64,000 nucleotides of DNA from Irpex lacteus. Taxonomy: Eukaryota > Basidiomycota > Agaricomycetes > Polyporales > Irpicaceae. The notes below the pieces were generated by a model that saw nothing but the letters and a program-made list of their open reading frames with translations, ran no database searches and was not told the DNA's origin. Both the position numbers and the translations under genes were made by a program. The stretch is from assembly GCA_001986395.2 (NCBI GenBank), contig MQVO02000002.1:3038001-3102000 (forward strand). Reading direction: 5' to 3'. Below, piece by piece: positions 53,701 through 64,000 of the stretch. Position 1 is the stretch's first letter. Every line of letters begins with the position of its first letter.

Positions 53701-54097
53701 AATCCTAAAATCCGGTATCCAGGTCAGAAAGCGCGTTCAGCGATATGAGACTATAGACACTACCAGCAACGCCAAATATCAGTCTTGCTTTGCCCAGCCC
53801 TCCATTTGTCTTATTCCCGTCATCTAGCATCTTCAACATCTCGCCCATCTGCTTCCCACTGTACATCGCGTCATCTTCTACGATACCGACGCTGTACGGG
53901 TCTTCCGAAAGTTCGTCCTCCCCTCCCCTTTCCCTGCTGCTCTGACTGTTTGAGCCGATAGTAGAGCCAGAGCCTGGTGTGAAAGTGGGTGTGGTACGAT
54001 CAACCTTAATAATCTTGTGTCGTGAGTCGCTCGTGTTGGACGCGACGATATAAAACCGGAGTTTGTTCTCGTACAGGTAGAACTTGCCAAACGACAT
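50789..54097 (-). CDS. FIG4: SAC-domain phosphoinositide 5-phosphatase Fig4
   Basis: Fig4 removes the 5-phosphate of PI(3,5)P2 on vacuole or endosome membranes and stabilises the Fab1/PIKfyve-Vac14 complex. I take the ATG at 54097: [20 protein letters not shown] with [12 protein letters not shown], the usual Fig4 opening; an upstream exon cannot be excluded. SAC-domain blocks follow: [109 protein letters not shown]. The catalytic CX5R loop is [20 protein letters not shown] at about 52070-52130. The C-terminal half gives [18 protein letters not shown] and EMYHDHGD, and the protein ends YEKWINGVP. About 880 residues with many introns. No break seen. Confidence 0.93.
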
Positions 54098-54694
54098 GAT
54101 CGGCTTGAAGACGCGGAGGTAGTGGCTGGATGTAGCGGTATCTGTTCTTGCAAGTTACTTATTTCGCAGTAGCGTGCAACAGCATCGGATAGGTTCAATA
54201 TCAGACTATGCCAGTTCAGAGTCGGTTCAGAGAGCAGTTACAGAGGCAACATGTAAGTTGTAGTTCAAGATGTAGCCGAACCTGGCACGGCGGCCAGGCG
54301 CGGGACAACGTCGGGATTTGATTGGCGCTTCGGTGACTTCGACCGCCACCAAGACGCAAACTACCATATACGTCACCCTCAAAACATATCTCTGGTATGT
54401 CAAAAACACTACAAATGGTAGAGATTTCATTAAACAGTTGAACAGTGACTGCTATCAGATCAGTGAGATTCGTGCTGACAAAGCCTCGACGCTGAAGCTA
54501 ATATAGGCGTATGACCGTGACTACTGACGCACACTGGCATCTCAAGCTGAGTACTTATCTCCAGTCTCGCCGGAGCAGAGTAGACAGATCCGACCTTCGC
54601 GATCTCAGAACCATCTATTTGGCAGTGTCACCAATCTACAGTGTCACTGTAAACTATTACTGAACTCCATACTATTTTGTGGCGCACGTACTGA
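54098..54694. other. intergenic, FIG4 promoter and NTAQ1-type gene 3' flank
   Basis: Possible extra 5' exons of FIG4 could lie here. A minus-strand ATG at 54198 opens a short frame next to an intron-like sequence just before the FIG4 start. Nothing else seen. Confidence 0.45.
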
Positions 54695-57600
54695 TTACTG
54701 AGACTTCGGTTCATGATCGCAGAATCCTCCCCACTCCAGGAAACTCTCCAAGTTCATGACTTCTCCGTACTCCTCCGGCTCCTCCTCCTCCAAACTCGCA
54801 GAGTTCGGCAATTCGTCACCAGAAACCAGCATGCCAGCTTCCACGTCACCTCCTTGGTCCCTGGACATTTCGCTTTCCACAATGCCCGGTTCTGTCAAAC
54901 GTGTGTCTTCTGTGTCGAGATGCTCACGCCGCGTAAGCTGACATTGTCGCCTGTGCCCTCGCATCGATACGAACGATGTCATCAAGTTTGTGCGTATTTC
55001 ACTCCCTATGGGTATCTTTTTACTGCGCAATGGCGCGTACGAAGGGGGTGCAGAGCTATAGACAAGCTGCACATTTGTGCTATTCTGCTGCGAAGCTTCC
55101 GGACTATCGTCGTCTGCAGCAGCTGGTAGTATCGCTTGTGGATGAACAAGCTATTTAGAAAAGTGAGTAAATATCTCTGTGTACTGTAATAAATACAGGC
55201 ACGCTCAGGTACGCACTTACCATATGAGAGCGATCAGAGACAAAGTTGTCTAGATAAACGGCAGCTGGGACTACCCTGAATAAGCTGTTAGAAAGACATG
55301 TCAGCGGGTGGTTGTTCTTTGTTACTGGACACTGATACTGCACTTCGAGGCAGTCGCTCCCATAGGCTCCCCTTGCGAGTCGGGCGTACGAGTACAGCCG
55401 CTTTTGATTACTCGATCGCGTACTTACCTGACTAACCTCTCAGGCACCTCCCATCCACCGATCGCGTTCTCTTCAAGGACAGGCACGTATGGGAATGTGC
55501 TACGCATGTAATCTGTAAGCAGCAGAGTGATTTATCAGCGGCCGTATACAACGCTACTTAATTTAGTCCAAGCTATCGCCCGAGTGATTGCTTAAGAGCA
55601 CAATTAGCACTCAAACCATCTTTCCGCCATATAAAGAGGGCATACGATTAGGCTCGTGTCGCGGGTTCAAAAAACAAAACGATCACTGGCATGCGCGCTC
55701 GGGATGAGAACGCGACTCGTCAAATTCGAGCCCCGTCGTGCATGTACTAGTAGTACAGCTTCAAGCTTCAATCAGCACATGTGCCAAGGGAAGTCCACAG
55801 CCAATCCCTACTGGCCAGCACTCCAACATGCACCACAGCCTATCGACACAGAGAACCAAGCAAGCATGCCTATAGGTCTGTTGAAGTGTGTTATCAGGCA
55901 CTGGACCACAGACGGGAACAAGTCCGTGCAAGGCCCCGATCGCACCATCCCGCCGGACCTCGGTGCCGCCGATCACTTTCTAGTCCTTCCGGTGTCCTTG
56001 GTTCTAGAGCCACTGCAGCATCCCCTCGCCAGTAAACATGAGACGCCTTGAACATTTCGTACGCCACTCATATCGCCATAACTCGTAGGACGGGTGTCCG
56101 CCAATCCCACCCGCTCATTGTCCAAATGTAGAGAGGTCTAGGCTACTCTGTTCCATCTGCCTCTCTGCACGAGGAATTCCCCAGGCTAATGCCTCTTTGA
56201 CCGAACTACATACAGAATCTAGTTCACTCACCGTCGAAAGGACACGGCACCTCCGCACAACTGTCCAAATCATACACCCACGCGATCGGTCCAGGGCTTT
56301 CAAGCTGGGCTGCTGTCCTCCACTGAGGCTGCGAGTAATTGTAACCATCATCACGGTTAGTGTCCGTTTGTGTGTTCACCGATGTTTCCCCGTCCTCCGT
56401 CGTGACGGTGTGGTCTAGCATACCATGTCCAGACATCCAGCCGGGAATCTCTCGACTTCTCGACTCAGGATTATCGATACGATGAACCTCGTCATAGTCT
56501 GCGCTGTTGGCCGGATGGAGTCCCTGCGTCGGCTCAGTAGTAGAGGCGGCATGTATACGCTCACGAAGGACGAGGATAACATGGTAATCCCATACGACGA
56601 GGTTACCCACGTCCGGCCGCTTCGATGATCTCTGGTTCCATAGCGCAACCTGCGAGTCCATAAAAATAAAATCAGACATTCCAGTGTCAATAAGTGCGAT
56701 ATCAGGATGGCGGACAATATGCGCGCATAGAAGTGAACAAGCAAAATTTTTGTAAACACCAACAAAGATGGGTACCGCCGGTGTCCCCGTGTAATGGCGC
56801 ATGCAAAGATGTACGATCTCGAGCCTGAACTTGTACTCGGACCTTGTCTTGAGGCCACCGTCCAACCAACGATAAGTCACCGAAACTACCCACAAGCAAT
56901 CAGGCTGAATCGTCCTCGAATGAGGTACAAGTTCTGGGTCCGAATCAGCCTTCGGTAAGCAAGAGCGTGCCAGTTTGATCGAGGAGGGTTTCGGCGTCGA
57001 GACAGGCCTGACCGGAAGCAGATCATCCTGACCCTCCCCCCTGCGTGCCTCCAGTCGGCATTTCTCTATTGGGCACTCGAAAACATATGAGCCTACAACG
57101 CTGCGCACGAGAATGCGAATCGTCGCGATCGAGAAGGTCTGGTCGCGTGCGTCTATTTGCCGAGAGAGGCAAAGCGTATCCATGGATCTTCTATTCAACG
57201 ACTGTAAAACTGGTGCGTTGATAGAAGTAAAAGATGAGAATGTTTGGCAAGATATGTTGTGCCGCTGTGCAACACCACCCGCACGTGCGACGAGGAGGTA
57301 AGCAGAGGAGTGACGATTGAGGTTAAGCAGAAAACGAGGGTATGTACTTCGCGGCTATCATGGAGAACACGGCAGGTGCGCATGCGCCAGCCAGGAACTT
57401 GAAAGAGACGAACATCACAAAACATCGCTCCCGAGGGCGACGATCCTCGAAGTAGACCCTTCGCGTCATAATATCAAGGCACCATACGTAGCCAGACAAC
57501 GAATGATACGGAGAATGTGGTGATGCACTCACAGTTTTGTCGTCGTTCGAGATGAAGACGACGTATACCTCCCACTCGGGGTCTTCGCGTGCAGCCAATT

Positions 57601-57724
57601 GCTCGACAAACGTCTGCGCGAGCAGATAAACGTTCTCTTCGCAATAACAGCTCGTGTAGATGTAGTTCTCCGGTAGAGACGGAGGTCGTCGAGTTTGGGG
57701 ATTCGCGCTTGCGTCTGTCGTCAT
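54695..57724 (-). CDS. protein N-terminal glutamine amidohydrolase (NTAQ1/WDYHV type)
   Basis: NTAQ1 deamidates N-terminal Gln to Glu in the Arg/N-degron pathway. The ATG at 57724 opens MTTDASANPQTRRPPSLPEN. The first exon carries the catalytic Cys in YIYTSCYCEENVYLLAQTFV and ends VVFISNDDKT. The second exon begins VALWNQRSSKRPDVG and has the catalytic His in VVWDYHVILVLR and the Asp in WVYDLDSCAEVPCPF, so all three catalytic residues are present. Later exons give DYMRSTFPYVPVLEENAIGG, LFRVVPAAVYLDNFVSDRSH, SSAPPSYAPLRSKKIP and GEVMNLESFLEWGGFCDHE. The animal protein is about 205 residues; this one is longer through loops, including a charged insertion near the end. Two introns are 883 and 719 bases, far above the norm in this window. 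Confidence 0.85.
55513..56231 (-). other. oversized intron of the NTAQ1-type gene (719 bases)
   Basis: The donor GTGAGT starts at 56231 and the acceptor CAG ends at 55513; joining gives PCPFDDYMRSTFP in frame. It contains a plus-strand frame of about 131 codons at 55656-56051 and an antisense frame at 55761-55976, neither with known motifs. Confidence 0.65.
56650..57532 (-). other. oversized intron of the NTAQ1-type gene (883 bases) with a long open frame
   Basis: The donor GTGAGT starts at 57532 and the acceptor CGCAG ends at 56650; joining gives FISNDDKTVALWNQ in phase 0. From about 57355 the minus strand is open without a stop through the intron and into the next exon, ending at 56224. 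Pieces include VVGSYVFECPIEKCRLEARR, DCLWVVSVTYRWLDGGLK and TGTPAVPIFVGVYKNFACSL. I recognise no family. Confidence 0.65.
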
Positions 57725-58766
57725 TGTGCAATTGGCCGATCTTCGTCGCGTTGACACTTGTAAGGTTTGAGATAAGTACACGGCTAGCTGCAGAAAATTT
57801 AATCAGCAGTGGTTGTCGTGATATTGCCGCAGAACAAAAGGTACGCGTACGTACAGGCTGGAGATAGGTCACGACGAAGCCGAGTTTACGACTATCACAA
57901 GGATACCTTTATCAGCTTGTAGTCAGAAGTAGAACACGACGATCCTTCACTGTACTCCTTCCGCTTCGACACTCGAAATCAAGCGTTCCAATTGCTGAGG
58001 CGGAGAATTGGCGTGATTATGGATGGCATGAAATTGCACAGGCGCGGGGGCAGTAGATATCTGCAAACGTCGACATCGAAGGGCGAATCGCCCTCTATCG
58101 GCGACAATGTCAACTCTTACCTGACTTCGACGATCGTCGGTCGGTCGATGACGTTCGAGCTTATGCAGCTTGAGCAATCTGGATGGGCACAACTCCGAGA
58201 ATTTGGATGTACTGAATAGTATAGTGAATCTCGTATAGATGCGGGGAGGAAGTGTGGATATGAAGTGAAAGATGGAGCTATATCGACGACTATTACCCTG
58301 GGTGAGATGTATCCTACATGAACACCTATCTAGTCGGCCGGAAGATCTAAATGGCTGACGCAAGACCGGAGATGGTACTGGAAGGATAGATGTGCGGAGA
58401 GGGTAGTGGATGTGAACCAGCAGAGGAAACCCGAGAGTAACTAGACTGGTGGAAGGAGGAAAGGGAACAACTTTTGTACAGTGTGGGCGAAAGCAAGTGT
58501 GAAAACGTCAATGCGCGATGATGGGTAGTGGAGAATGTGATGATGCAGAGTCAGTCTAGAACGCGATAGGAGCCATTGAGTATCTGGAAGAGGGAAATTG
58601 CCAAAAGAGGTACTCACGATGTGATGGTGCGAACAGACTGGGTATTGATTCCAAATAAACACGTGGGTATTCAAGAGAGATTGAGAGTGAATAGAGGAGC
58701 CACTATAGGAGTGGTGACGTGACCGCTGTAAGTGGCGACCAGCAGCGACACGAGAGGAGAGTGTAA
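57725..58766. other. 1-kb upstream region of the NTAQ1-type gene, weak coding signal
   Basis: A minus-strand frame ends at 57947. If a 60-base intron at about 58061-58120 is removed, it reads KLEHRHPT-like text (here LKLHKLERHRPTDDRRSQ) then ISTAPAPVQFHAIHNHANSP and ends LERLISSVEAEGVQ. I found no ATG that starts it. From 58260 to 58560 the minus strand is CT-rich like a leader. It may be a short unannotated gene or part of a long 5' UTR. Confidence 0.3.
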
Positions 58767-59123
58767 TCATCTCCTGGCGGCGATGGGAACGCCTGCCCGG
58801 TCAATAGACCAGGTCTCCTTGTTGTTCATGACATCGTGCACCTTCTTCTTGAGGAGAATGTCGTCGAGGTCTGGTGAGGACCGCTCTGGACGGAAGGGGA
58901 CGAATATGGGCTGCCTCATGTGAGTACCCTGAGCAACTTTGTGCTTTGGTGTGGGCGCGTGCACGTAGCCAGGAACAGCTGCCGATGGTGTAGCAAGTGT
59001 GGCTGGGGAGGGCAGTGGGTGAGGGTATTGTGATGGCGCTGCAGGCTTTGGGAGGAGGCCTGAGGAGTTTGTGAATGGGTGGACCGCGAGAGGGTCGAAG
59101 GATGCGAGCACGGATTGAGACAT
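58767..59123 (-). CDS. small basic protein, conserved-looking, unknown function
   Basis: A single exon of 118 residues from the ATG at 59123 (MSQSVLASFDPLAVHPFTNS). A Pro/Ala-rich first half is followed by a dense charged block: GTHMRQPIFVPFRPERSSPD then LDDILLKKKVHDVMNNKETW, ending SIDRAGVPIAARR. There is no signal peptide, membrane segment or cysteine. The sharp change from loose to dense sequence suggests a short conserved binding motif. It has its own TATA-like box. I cannot name a family; the coding call rests on the uninterrupted frame, ATG and composition. Confidence 0.65.
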   Translation of the reverse strand: MSQSVLASFDPLAVHPFTNSSGLLPKPAAPSQYPHPLPSPATLATPSAAVPGYVHAPTPKHKVAQGTHMRQPIFVPFRPERSSPDLDDILLKKKVHDVMNNKETWSIDRAGVPIAARR

Positions 59124-59225
59124 TGTTGTGAGTGGTTGTCGCTGGATAGCTGTGGCTGGGTGGCTGTGGCTGAGGGTAGCTGAGTGGCTGGGATGGCTGG
59201 AGGAGGAGTTGGACTGGCAAGACCA

Positions 59226-59232
59226 TTAAATA
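59226..59232 (-). promoter_or_regulatory. TATA-like box of the small basic protein gene
   Basis: On the minus strand the site reads GCTATTTAATGG, about 105 bases upstream of the ATG at 59123. Confidence 0.4.
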
Positions 59233-59819
59233 GCATTGAGGGATCGGAATCGGGATCCGGGAAAACCGCGGGCAGACCGCTTGTCCAGAGGGACATCGAA
59301 GATCTGCCGCATCCGATCTCTCATCAATTTTGGCCCCAGATCTCGGCCAGATCGCACGAGGATCAGAGGGCGCCTGTCTCCCTCAAGACTTGAGTCGTCT
59401 CTGTTTGTTTCGGTTTGAGCTGCCAGGGCTTCCCCGTGTCGACTTCCCCCGCAGACAGCGTAGCCTCTACAATCCACACAGCTCTCGGTGTCTGTGTGTT
59501 CTTTCTCTGCACTCGTCTCTCTCCAGAGCATCCCATTCTTCATCTCTCTTCCCCCCACCTCTCCGCTCTTCACTGCTTACCCCACAGCCTACGGTATCCT
59601 ATCCCCAGCCTCCCCGACAATTATCATATCTTTGCCCGGCGGAATGCCCCTTGCTAGGCACAAGTGTACTCTGTTTCTCCGTCGCGTGACATGCCCATCT
59701 CTACCATCGCCTGAACCGACCACTCGCTGCCCTCACCATCTCACCCGGCATCCCGTTCTCTCTCATGTTCCAAGACGAATTCATTTTTTTGAACTGACAG
59801 AACTTACAAACGGCCACGC

Positions 59820-59975
59820 ATGCAAAACCTCACTACCCGATCAGGGCCAGCCATGATACGAACCGACATCCAGCAGGTCACAAGGGCACAACAGGCCCTT
59901 GAAATCTCTTCAAATATTCTCACACCTTCGGGAGGCGTGGTCCTGACGCGGGACGGTCTGAACGTCTTGCGGTAG
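59820..59975 (+). CDS. possible 51-residue small ORF
   Basis: An ATG just after the CT-rich tract opens MQNLTTRSGPAMIRTDIQQV with ALEISSNILTPSGGVV and ends GLNVLR at a TAG. A leader-like pyrimidine tract followed by an ATG frame with even composition is what a small gene would look like, but 51 codons can arise by chance. The TAG is also within a GTAGG that could be an intron donor. Confidence 0.25.
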   Translation: MQNLTTRSGPAMIRTDIQQVTRAQQALEISSNILTPSGGVVLTRDGLNVLR

Positions 59976-62414
59976 GCGTCCCCATGGTTAGAGCAGGCAA
60001 TGACAGCCCAAGAACATGGATCGACAGGTCAAACACGTTTTCAAGCAATGCTGCGCCTGAGCTAACTCGGTACAGTATGTGTCCCCACGCTGACGGACGG
60101 ACGCAGATGCGGTGCGATGTCAGAATGGGTTGTTAGCGTTTGGGCGACATAAGGCCCGGGGAACAGCGAACACTTCGAACGCGGGGTGGCGTTTAGTCAG
60201 TCTCTCTGTAGGTTTTGGCATGCAGGTGCGTTTCCGTGCTCGTGCATCTGTACGTGTTCTTTTCCTGTTTTTCCGTCAACTAAGTTTACGACACAGCACG
60301 GATCATGATCCTTCGTTCATGATAACCAGTGCTATGTAATGACCCCTGCTTTACGCGATCACAGCACCATGGTAGTCATCACAATACCCACACGCCGTCG
60401 GTGAGCTAACCACGCAGGCGGTTAGGAGAGCGGACATGGTAAACGCACCCTTGTTTACAACGTTAAGCCTGTCCAACGCTAACCACCTTCCTCCCCGCAG
60501 CGCTTGACGTTGCACAAGTAAAGTTTGATCGCTACTTCGGCATCTAGTTTTCTCTGCCATTCATTCACTGCTCATCTTCGCCAGGCCCCCCTCAGCACAA
60601 GTCAGGTCACCTGCTCATCTTGGTCTCCCCTTCCAGTTATTCACGCCCACACTCATAGCTTATCGCAGCATTCACCCGGGACGGACGGACCCAAGGGCAA
60701 GGCTCTTTCTTCTTCGTACTCTGTACGTGTTTGTGTTGAGCCCTGTGTCCCGCTGTGCGACCGCTGGTACCTGCTCGTCTGTCGCTCTGCACTGTGCGCA
60801 AACCTTGCCAGAGCAGCCAAGGCTCGCCAATTGTTTACGTTTCTTACGTTTGCAATTGTCATAGGCATAATAGCACGCCGGATCTCCCTATGCGCACTTT
60901 GGTGCGTTGAATGTACACTCCCGAGACAATCACAACAATAATTAAGAGCTCCCTTCCTTCCGCGGCTTTCCAAACTCAGTAGTCTAGCAATCGCTCGAGT
61001 CATACCTGCCAACCCAATTATTCTACGCTCCAATTTCAACACTGGGTATCTCCAGCAGCTCCTCTATGAGAGACAGCAGGCACACAAAACGGATCGAGCT
61101 GGCGTCTTCCACCGCCAATTGACTCGCTCCTTGTCTCCCGCTCGTACCGCCGGGATCAATTACCGGTCCTCAAATTCAATTCAACCACCCTCGTTACGTG
61201 TGCGGGGTAAACACTCACGTCTTTCTTCGCGCCCTTATGCTTCTTTGCGGGGCAGCACTGGACAACTGAGCCGGCTGTCGCGGTGATTGGCTTGTACAGT
61301 CACTAGTCGTTAACCGGCACGTCCGACATCGTATGATACATGAGATGTGGGGAATGCGGGGGTGGAGGTGGTGGTGTATAGGTTAAACGTTCCACGTTCC
61401 GTTCGACAGGATGACTCTGAGGGTGTCTTTGTACAGGGAGGAGTTCTGTTTTCAATCAGATGTGGAGACTCGCTCGTATATTGTGCGCGTAGACGATCAT
61501 TGAGGATGGAGCGGCTCAACTATATGTCGTTGAATTACTTCACTTTATGAGTGAAGTGGCGATCGAAGTGTATACAGGTACGCATTCAATTGAGTACACA
61601 CTCCACCTCATATACGCTAAGGTGATAAGATAATCAAAAGCCGCGATCTGAAGAGTTCGAGAGTGATAGACATTGGGCGACGATGGACGAATTAAGTATA
61701 AATGTGTGTGAGCTCGACGATCGCCGAAGGTACTGTGAGATGCAAATGATGCCATTGAATATGTGAGGTCCACTAAACGTTTAAGCTGGCCGATCGTCGT
61801 TGTCGTGTGTAGAGCCAAGCCAGAGGAAGTTCAGCTATAGAGAGAGGATCGTCGACGTCACCGATGGTAGTATAGAGGAGAGTTGAAGGAACACGAAGAG
61901 AAGCTGGGAGAGTGCGGGGAGCCGCGGGGGTGTGGGGTGCGAGGTATGGGGAAGAGAACAAAATTCATGTGCTGTAGTAGCCGGTACGTTCACAGCACTC
62001 ACCTGGGCGTGTGCTACAGAATGTTCAGGAAGCTCGTACAACCACCCTGACTCTGATTTGGTTGCTAGCAAGATCGGAACGTCGTAATAGCACATACCTC
62101 AATCACAAATCATGGATTCGAAAAGCAGAAATCGGCTGTATAGGGAGGGAATACAATTTCGTACCGGACAAGCCGGAACGACTGACACCCACTTTTCTGT
62201 TTTGTTGACGGAGTTACGGAAGAAGGAGGGTACATAGTGAGGAAGCGAACGTACATGGGCCGGTCACTATGCACGTGAGTAGGAGAGTTGACGTACAGTG
62301 TTCAGGGTCTGCAACAACTTGAACATGTCAGTTGCAATCGTCTTCAATTATGGCCAGACCAGTAAGTCAGTCAATCAAGATGTGGGTGTAATGGACGTGG
62401 CGGTTGTGGTGAAC

Positions 62415-63242
62415 TCAATATTGAGACAAGCTGACATACTCATTCGGACCGAACTTTGAGTAGCACTTGTACTTGAGTAATGTGTGGTAGACAGCAGGAA
62501 CACGTCGCACGTTACCCCACATCTTCCTGTCTTCTCAAGCTTGCGGGGTATCTGTATTACGCTTGACATTTGACTCTTTGACGCGAACCGGGTTCTCATG
62601 AACACGCTCGGAAGCCTCGAGCGAGTCGACGAAGCGAACATCTGGCTGCCTCAAACGTACAAACTGAACAACAACGTGGCAGTTAGCGCGAGTCGAAGGT
62701 CGTGAGATGTGATTGAGCTTGGTCAAGGCGTGAGAGCGATTAGCATTGCCATGGCCAATATTCGAGCCGACTATCCGACTGAAGCTCGTATTCAGGAATT
62801 GCCCTTGACGTCGTTCATCGACATATGCATATGGAACGACCGAGTTGCCTTGGAAAGTTCGTGTGAATATTTTCCTCTGTTCCAGGTCGCTCCGGTTAGA
62901 CTGATCGGTTTGGCATCTGCGACGGGAGAGTTTAGTACAATTTCAAGATTTCTCGTACCTAAGTAAGAGGAAGATCCGAGGGTGCGCTATCTCGCTCTTC
63001 CCTGATAATTGTTTCCTCGTTTTTGCTAGACCTCCGAAGTAACGAAAGAGCGTACTCGAGGAACGTAAAGGGACGACACGCATGTACAGATCAGCAGTCA
63101 ACAAGCCATGTGTTATGATGTTGATGCCGTACTTGTTCGTGTAACGTGTACGAGAGAGACCTGAGTACGACGGCTTGTGGCCACATTTTGGCGTTAAATC
63201 ATGATCATCTTGAAAAGACGCGCAATGATTGGATATTGTCAA
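62415..63242 (-). pseudogene. two-exon reading frame with an in-frame stop, unknown family
   Basis: The first part is open from about 63242 and reads NKYGINIITHGLLTADLYMR with VVPLRSSSTLFRYFGGLAKT. A 42-base GTACGA...CAG intron (62918-62959) keeps the frame into CQTDQSNRSDLEQRKIFTRT. It continues NIGHGNANRSHALTKLNHIS and FVRLRQPDVRFVDSLEASER with VHENPVRVKESN. A TGA at about 62542 then interrupts it, but the same frame goes on RKMWGNVRRVPAVYHTLLKY and ends YVSLSQY at 62415. No ATG was found at its left end. It may be a decayed gene, a gene ending at the TGA, or part of a mobile-element gene. Confidence 0.35.
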
Positions 63243-64000
63243 GTGGCGTGCTGTAAAGTACCCCGTGGGGTAGCAGAACGCTATCGCATTGGCTGATATG
63301 GAGTACTAGTTTGCTGGTGAGTTTGCTGGAATGGTGGAACTTCCGATTATGTTTTCTATTTGCGTTTGTCGTGATCAGTGCAAACGACTTGTTGCTGCCC
63401 GTGGTTTTCCGGACTCGTTTCGCGCTTTCGGCCGGCTGATCAGGTATCACATGTTTTGATCTTTCTCGTCATTAGCTGGACGATTGACGGCCCTCTCACT
63501 GCTTTTTGTGGATGCCTGCCTTTCGCATTTACCGTCCGAGGACCAGTGCAAAAGACAAACGTGGCGGAATACCGCCGGTTCCGTCGATCGACGCGAGAAG
63601 ACAGACAGAATAATGGTCGTGTGCGTCACAGGGGTGTGTTGCATTGGTGTATCATATGTTATGATATGTTTTGAAGTCGGTGTCAATCCGATAGCAAATG
63701 AGATAACCTTTCGAGGGTGGTTATGTCATGCTATGCACTTGGTCGTTATACTCGCGGTATGTTTGCATATTTCGTAGATGTTCTCAAGTGTTCGCGAAAG
63801 ACATTGCATCAAGGATATTGGATAACACCTTCCGATATGTCCCGAGCGCAAATAATATCGCAGGTCTTACCCATGCGGTTGAAGGCCGTCGCTGGAAGCC
63901 GGGACCCGATGGTGAAGCAGACCTACAAGACCTATAATATGATTGGCTGACAGAGAGACGCCCGTACTAACTCGACTTCCCTTTCGGGATGACAGTGTGC
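63243..64000. other. window end, no supported gene
   Basis: Overlapping frames of 70-98 codons occur on both strands. None has motifs. A gene cut by the window edge cannot be excluded. Confidence 0.4.

Larger units (their letters stand above)
59124..62414. other. 3.3-kb gene-poor region with a pyrimidine-rich tract
   Basis: The plus strand is strongly CT-rich from about 59430 to 59720, as in long fungal promoters or leaders. Open frames on both strands up to 138 codons (60525-60941 and its antisense) have no recognisable motif. GGACGGACGGAC repeats occur near 60089 and 60678. I find no tRNA or transposon ends. Confidence 0.45.

Noticed and set aside
55575..55680. tRNA-like signals (an A-box-like GCCCGAGTGATTGC and a B-box-like GGGTTCAAAA)
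   Set aside because: The T-arm and acceptor stem cannot be paired and the D-stem does not close, so it is not a tRNA gene; at most a degenerate element.
55656..56051. 131-codon plus-strand frame inside the NTAQ1-type intron
   Set aside because: No recognisable motif, and its composition is no better than antisense frames. Kept only as a note in the intron entry.
59226..59573. 115-codon minus-strand frame upstream of the small basic protein gene
   Set aside because: It is the purine-rich complement of a CT-rich promoter or leader tract and overlaps the TATA-like box.
60525..61042. Two frames of about 130 codons on opposite strands
   Set aside because: Mutual shadows in a region without motifs or splice signals.

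Overview
The window is nuclear DNA from a filamentous basidiomycete, most likely an agaricomycete. Nearly every gene is cut by many short GT-AG introns of about 42-70 bases. The P450 types, the DUF6593 protein and several small or disordered proteins are also typical of that group. There are no operons, CRISPR arrays or convincing tRNA or rRNA genes. Gene models were spliced by eye from six-frame reading, so outer limits are given as genomic spans including introns, and some starts remain open.

Layout. 0.3-7.7 kb holds a secreted-type agmatinase and two tandem paralogous cytochrome P450 monooxygenases, all on the minus strand. 8.2-16 kb holds the succinate dehydrogenase flavoprotein SDH1, a TBC1D5-like Rab GAP with an apparent one-base C-terminal frameshift, and a JMJD5-like JmjC oxygenase, all minus. 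16.6-23.3 kb is the large plus-strand MOT1 gene (TBP-removing Swi2/Snf2 ATPase). 23.8-31.7 kb holds a CSC1/OSCA-type membrane channel whose start codon is split by an intron, an alpha/beta hydrolase, and SHR3, the ER chaperone of amino-acid permeases, all minus. 31.9-41.2 kb holds a single-exon PARG-type macrodomain protein, then five genes of which four look mitochondrial: an RsfS-like factor, a small alanine-rich hydrophilic protein, LETM1, ALKBH1 and ATP12. 41.6-57.7 kb holds a long disordered Ser/Pro-rich protein whose probable start codon reads ATA, a DUF6593 protein, a BTB-domain protein, the phosphoinositide phosphatase FIG4 and an N-terminal glutamine amidohydrolase (NTAQ1 type) interrupted by two introns of 883 and 719 bases.

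The last 6 kb is gene-poor. It has one small conserved-looking protein at 58.8-59.1 kb, a pyrimidine-rich stretch, and a two-exon minus-strand reading frame with an in-frame stop near 62.5 kb.

Most genes are housekeeping: respiration and mitochondrial biogenesis (SDH1, ATP12, LETM1, RsfS, ALKBH1), membrane traffic and lipid signalling (TBC GAP, FIG4, SHR3), chromatin and transcription (MOT1, JmjC). The agmatinase-P450 block at the left end is the only accessory-looking part. I saw no clear new multi-gene system. The best unusual signals are gene-structure oddities: the split start codon, oversized introns carrying a long open frame, the ATA start and the frameshift.
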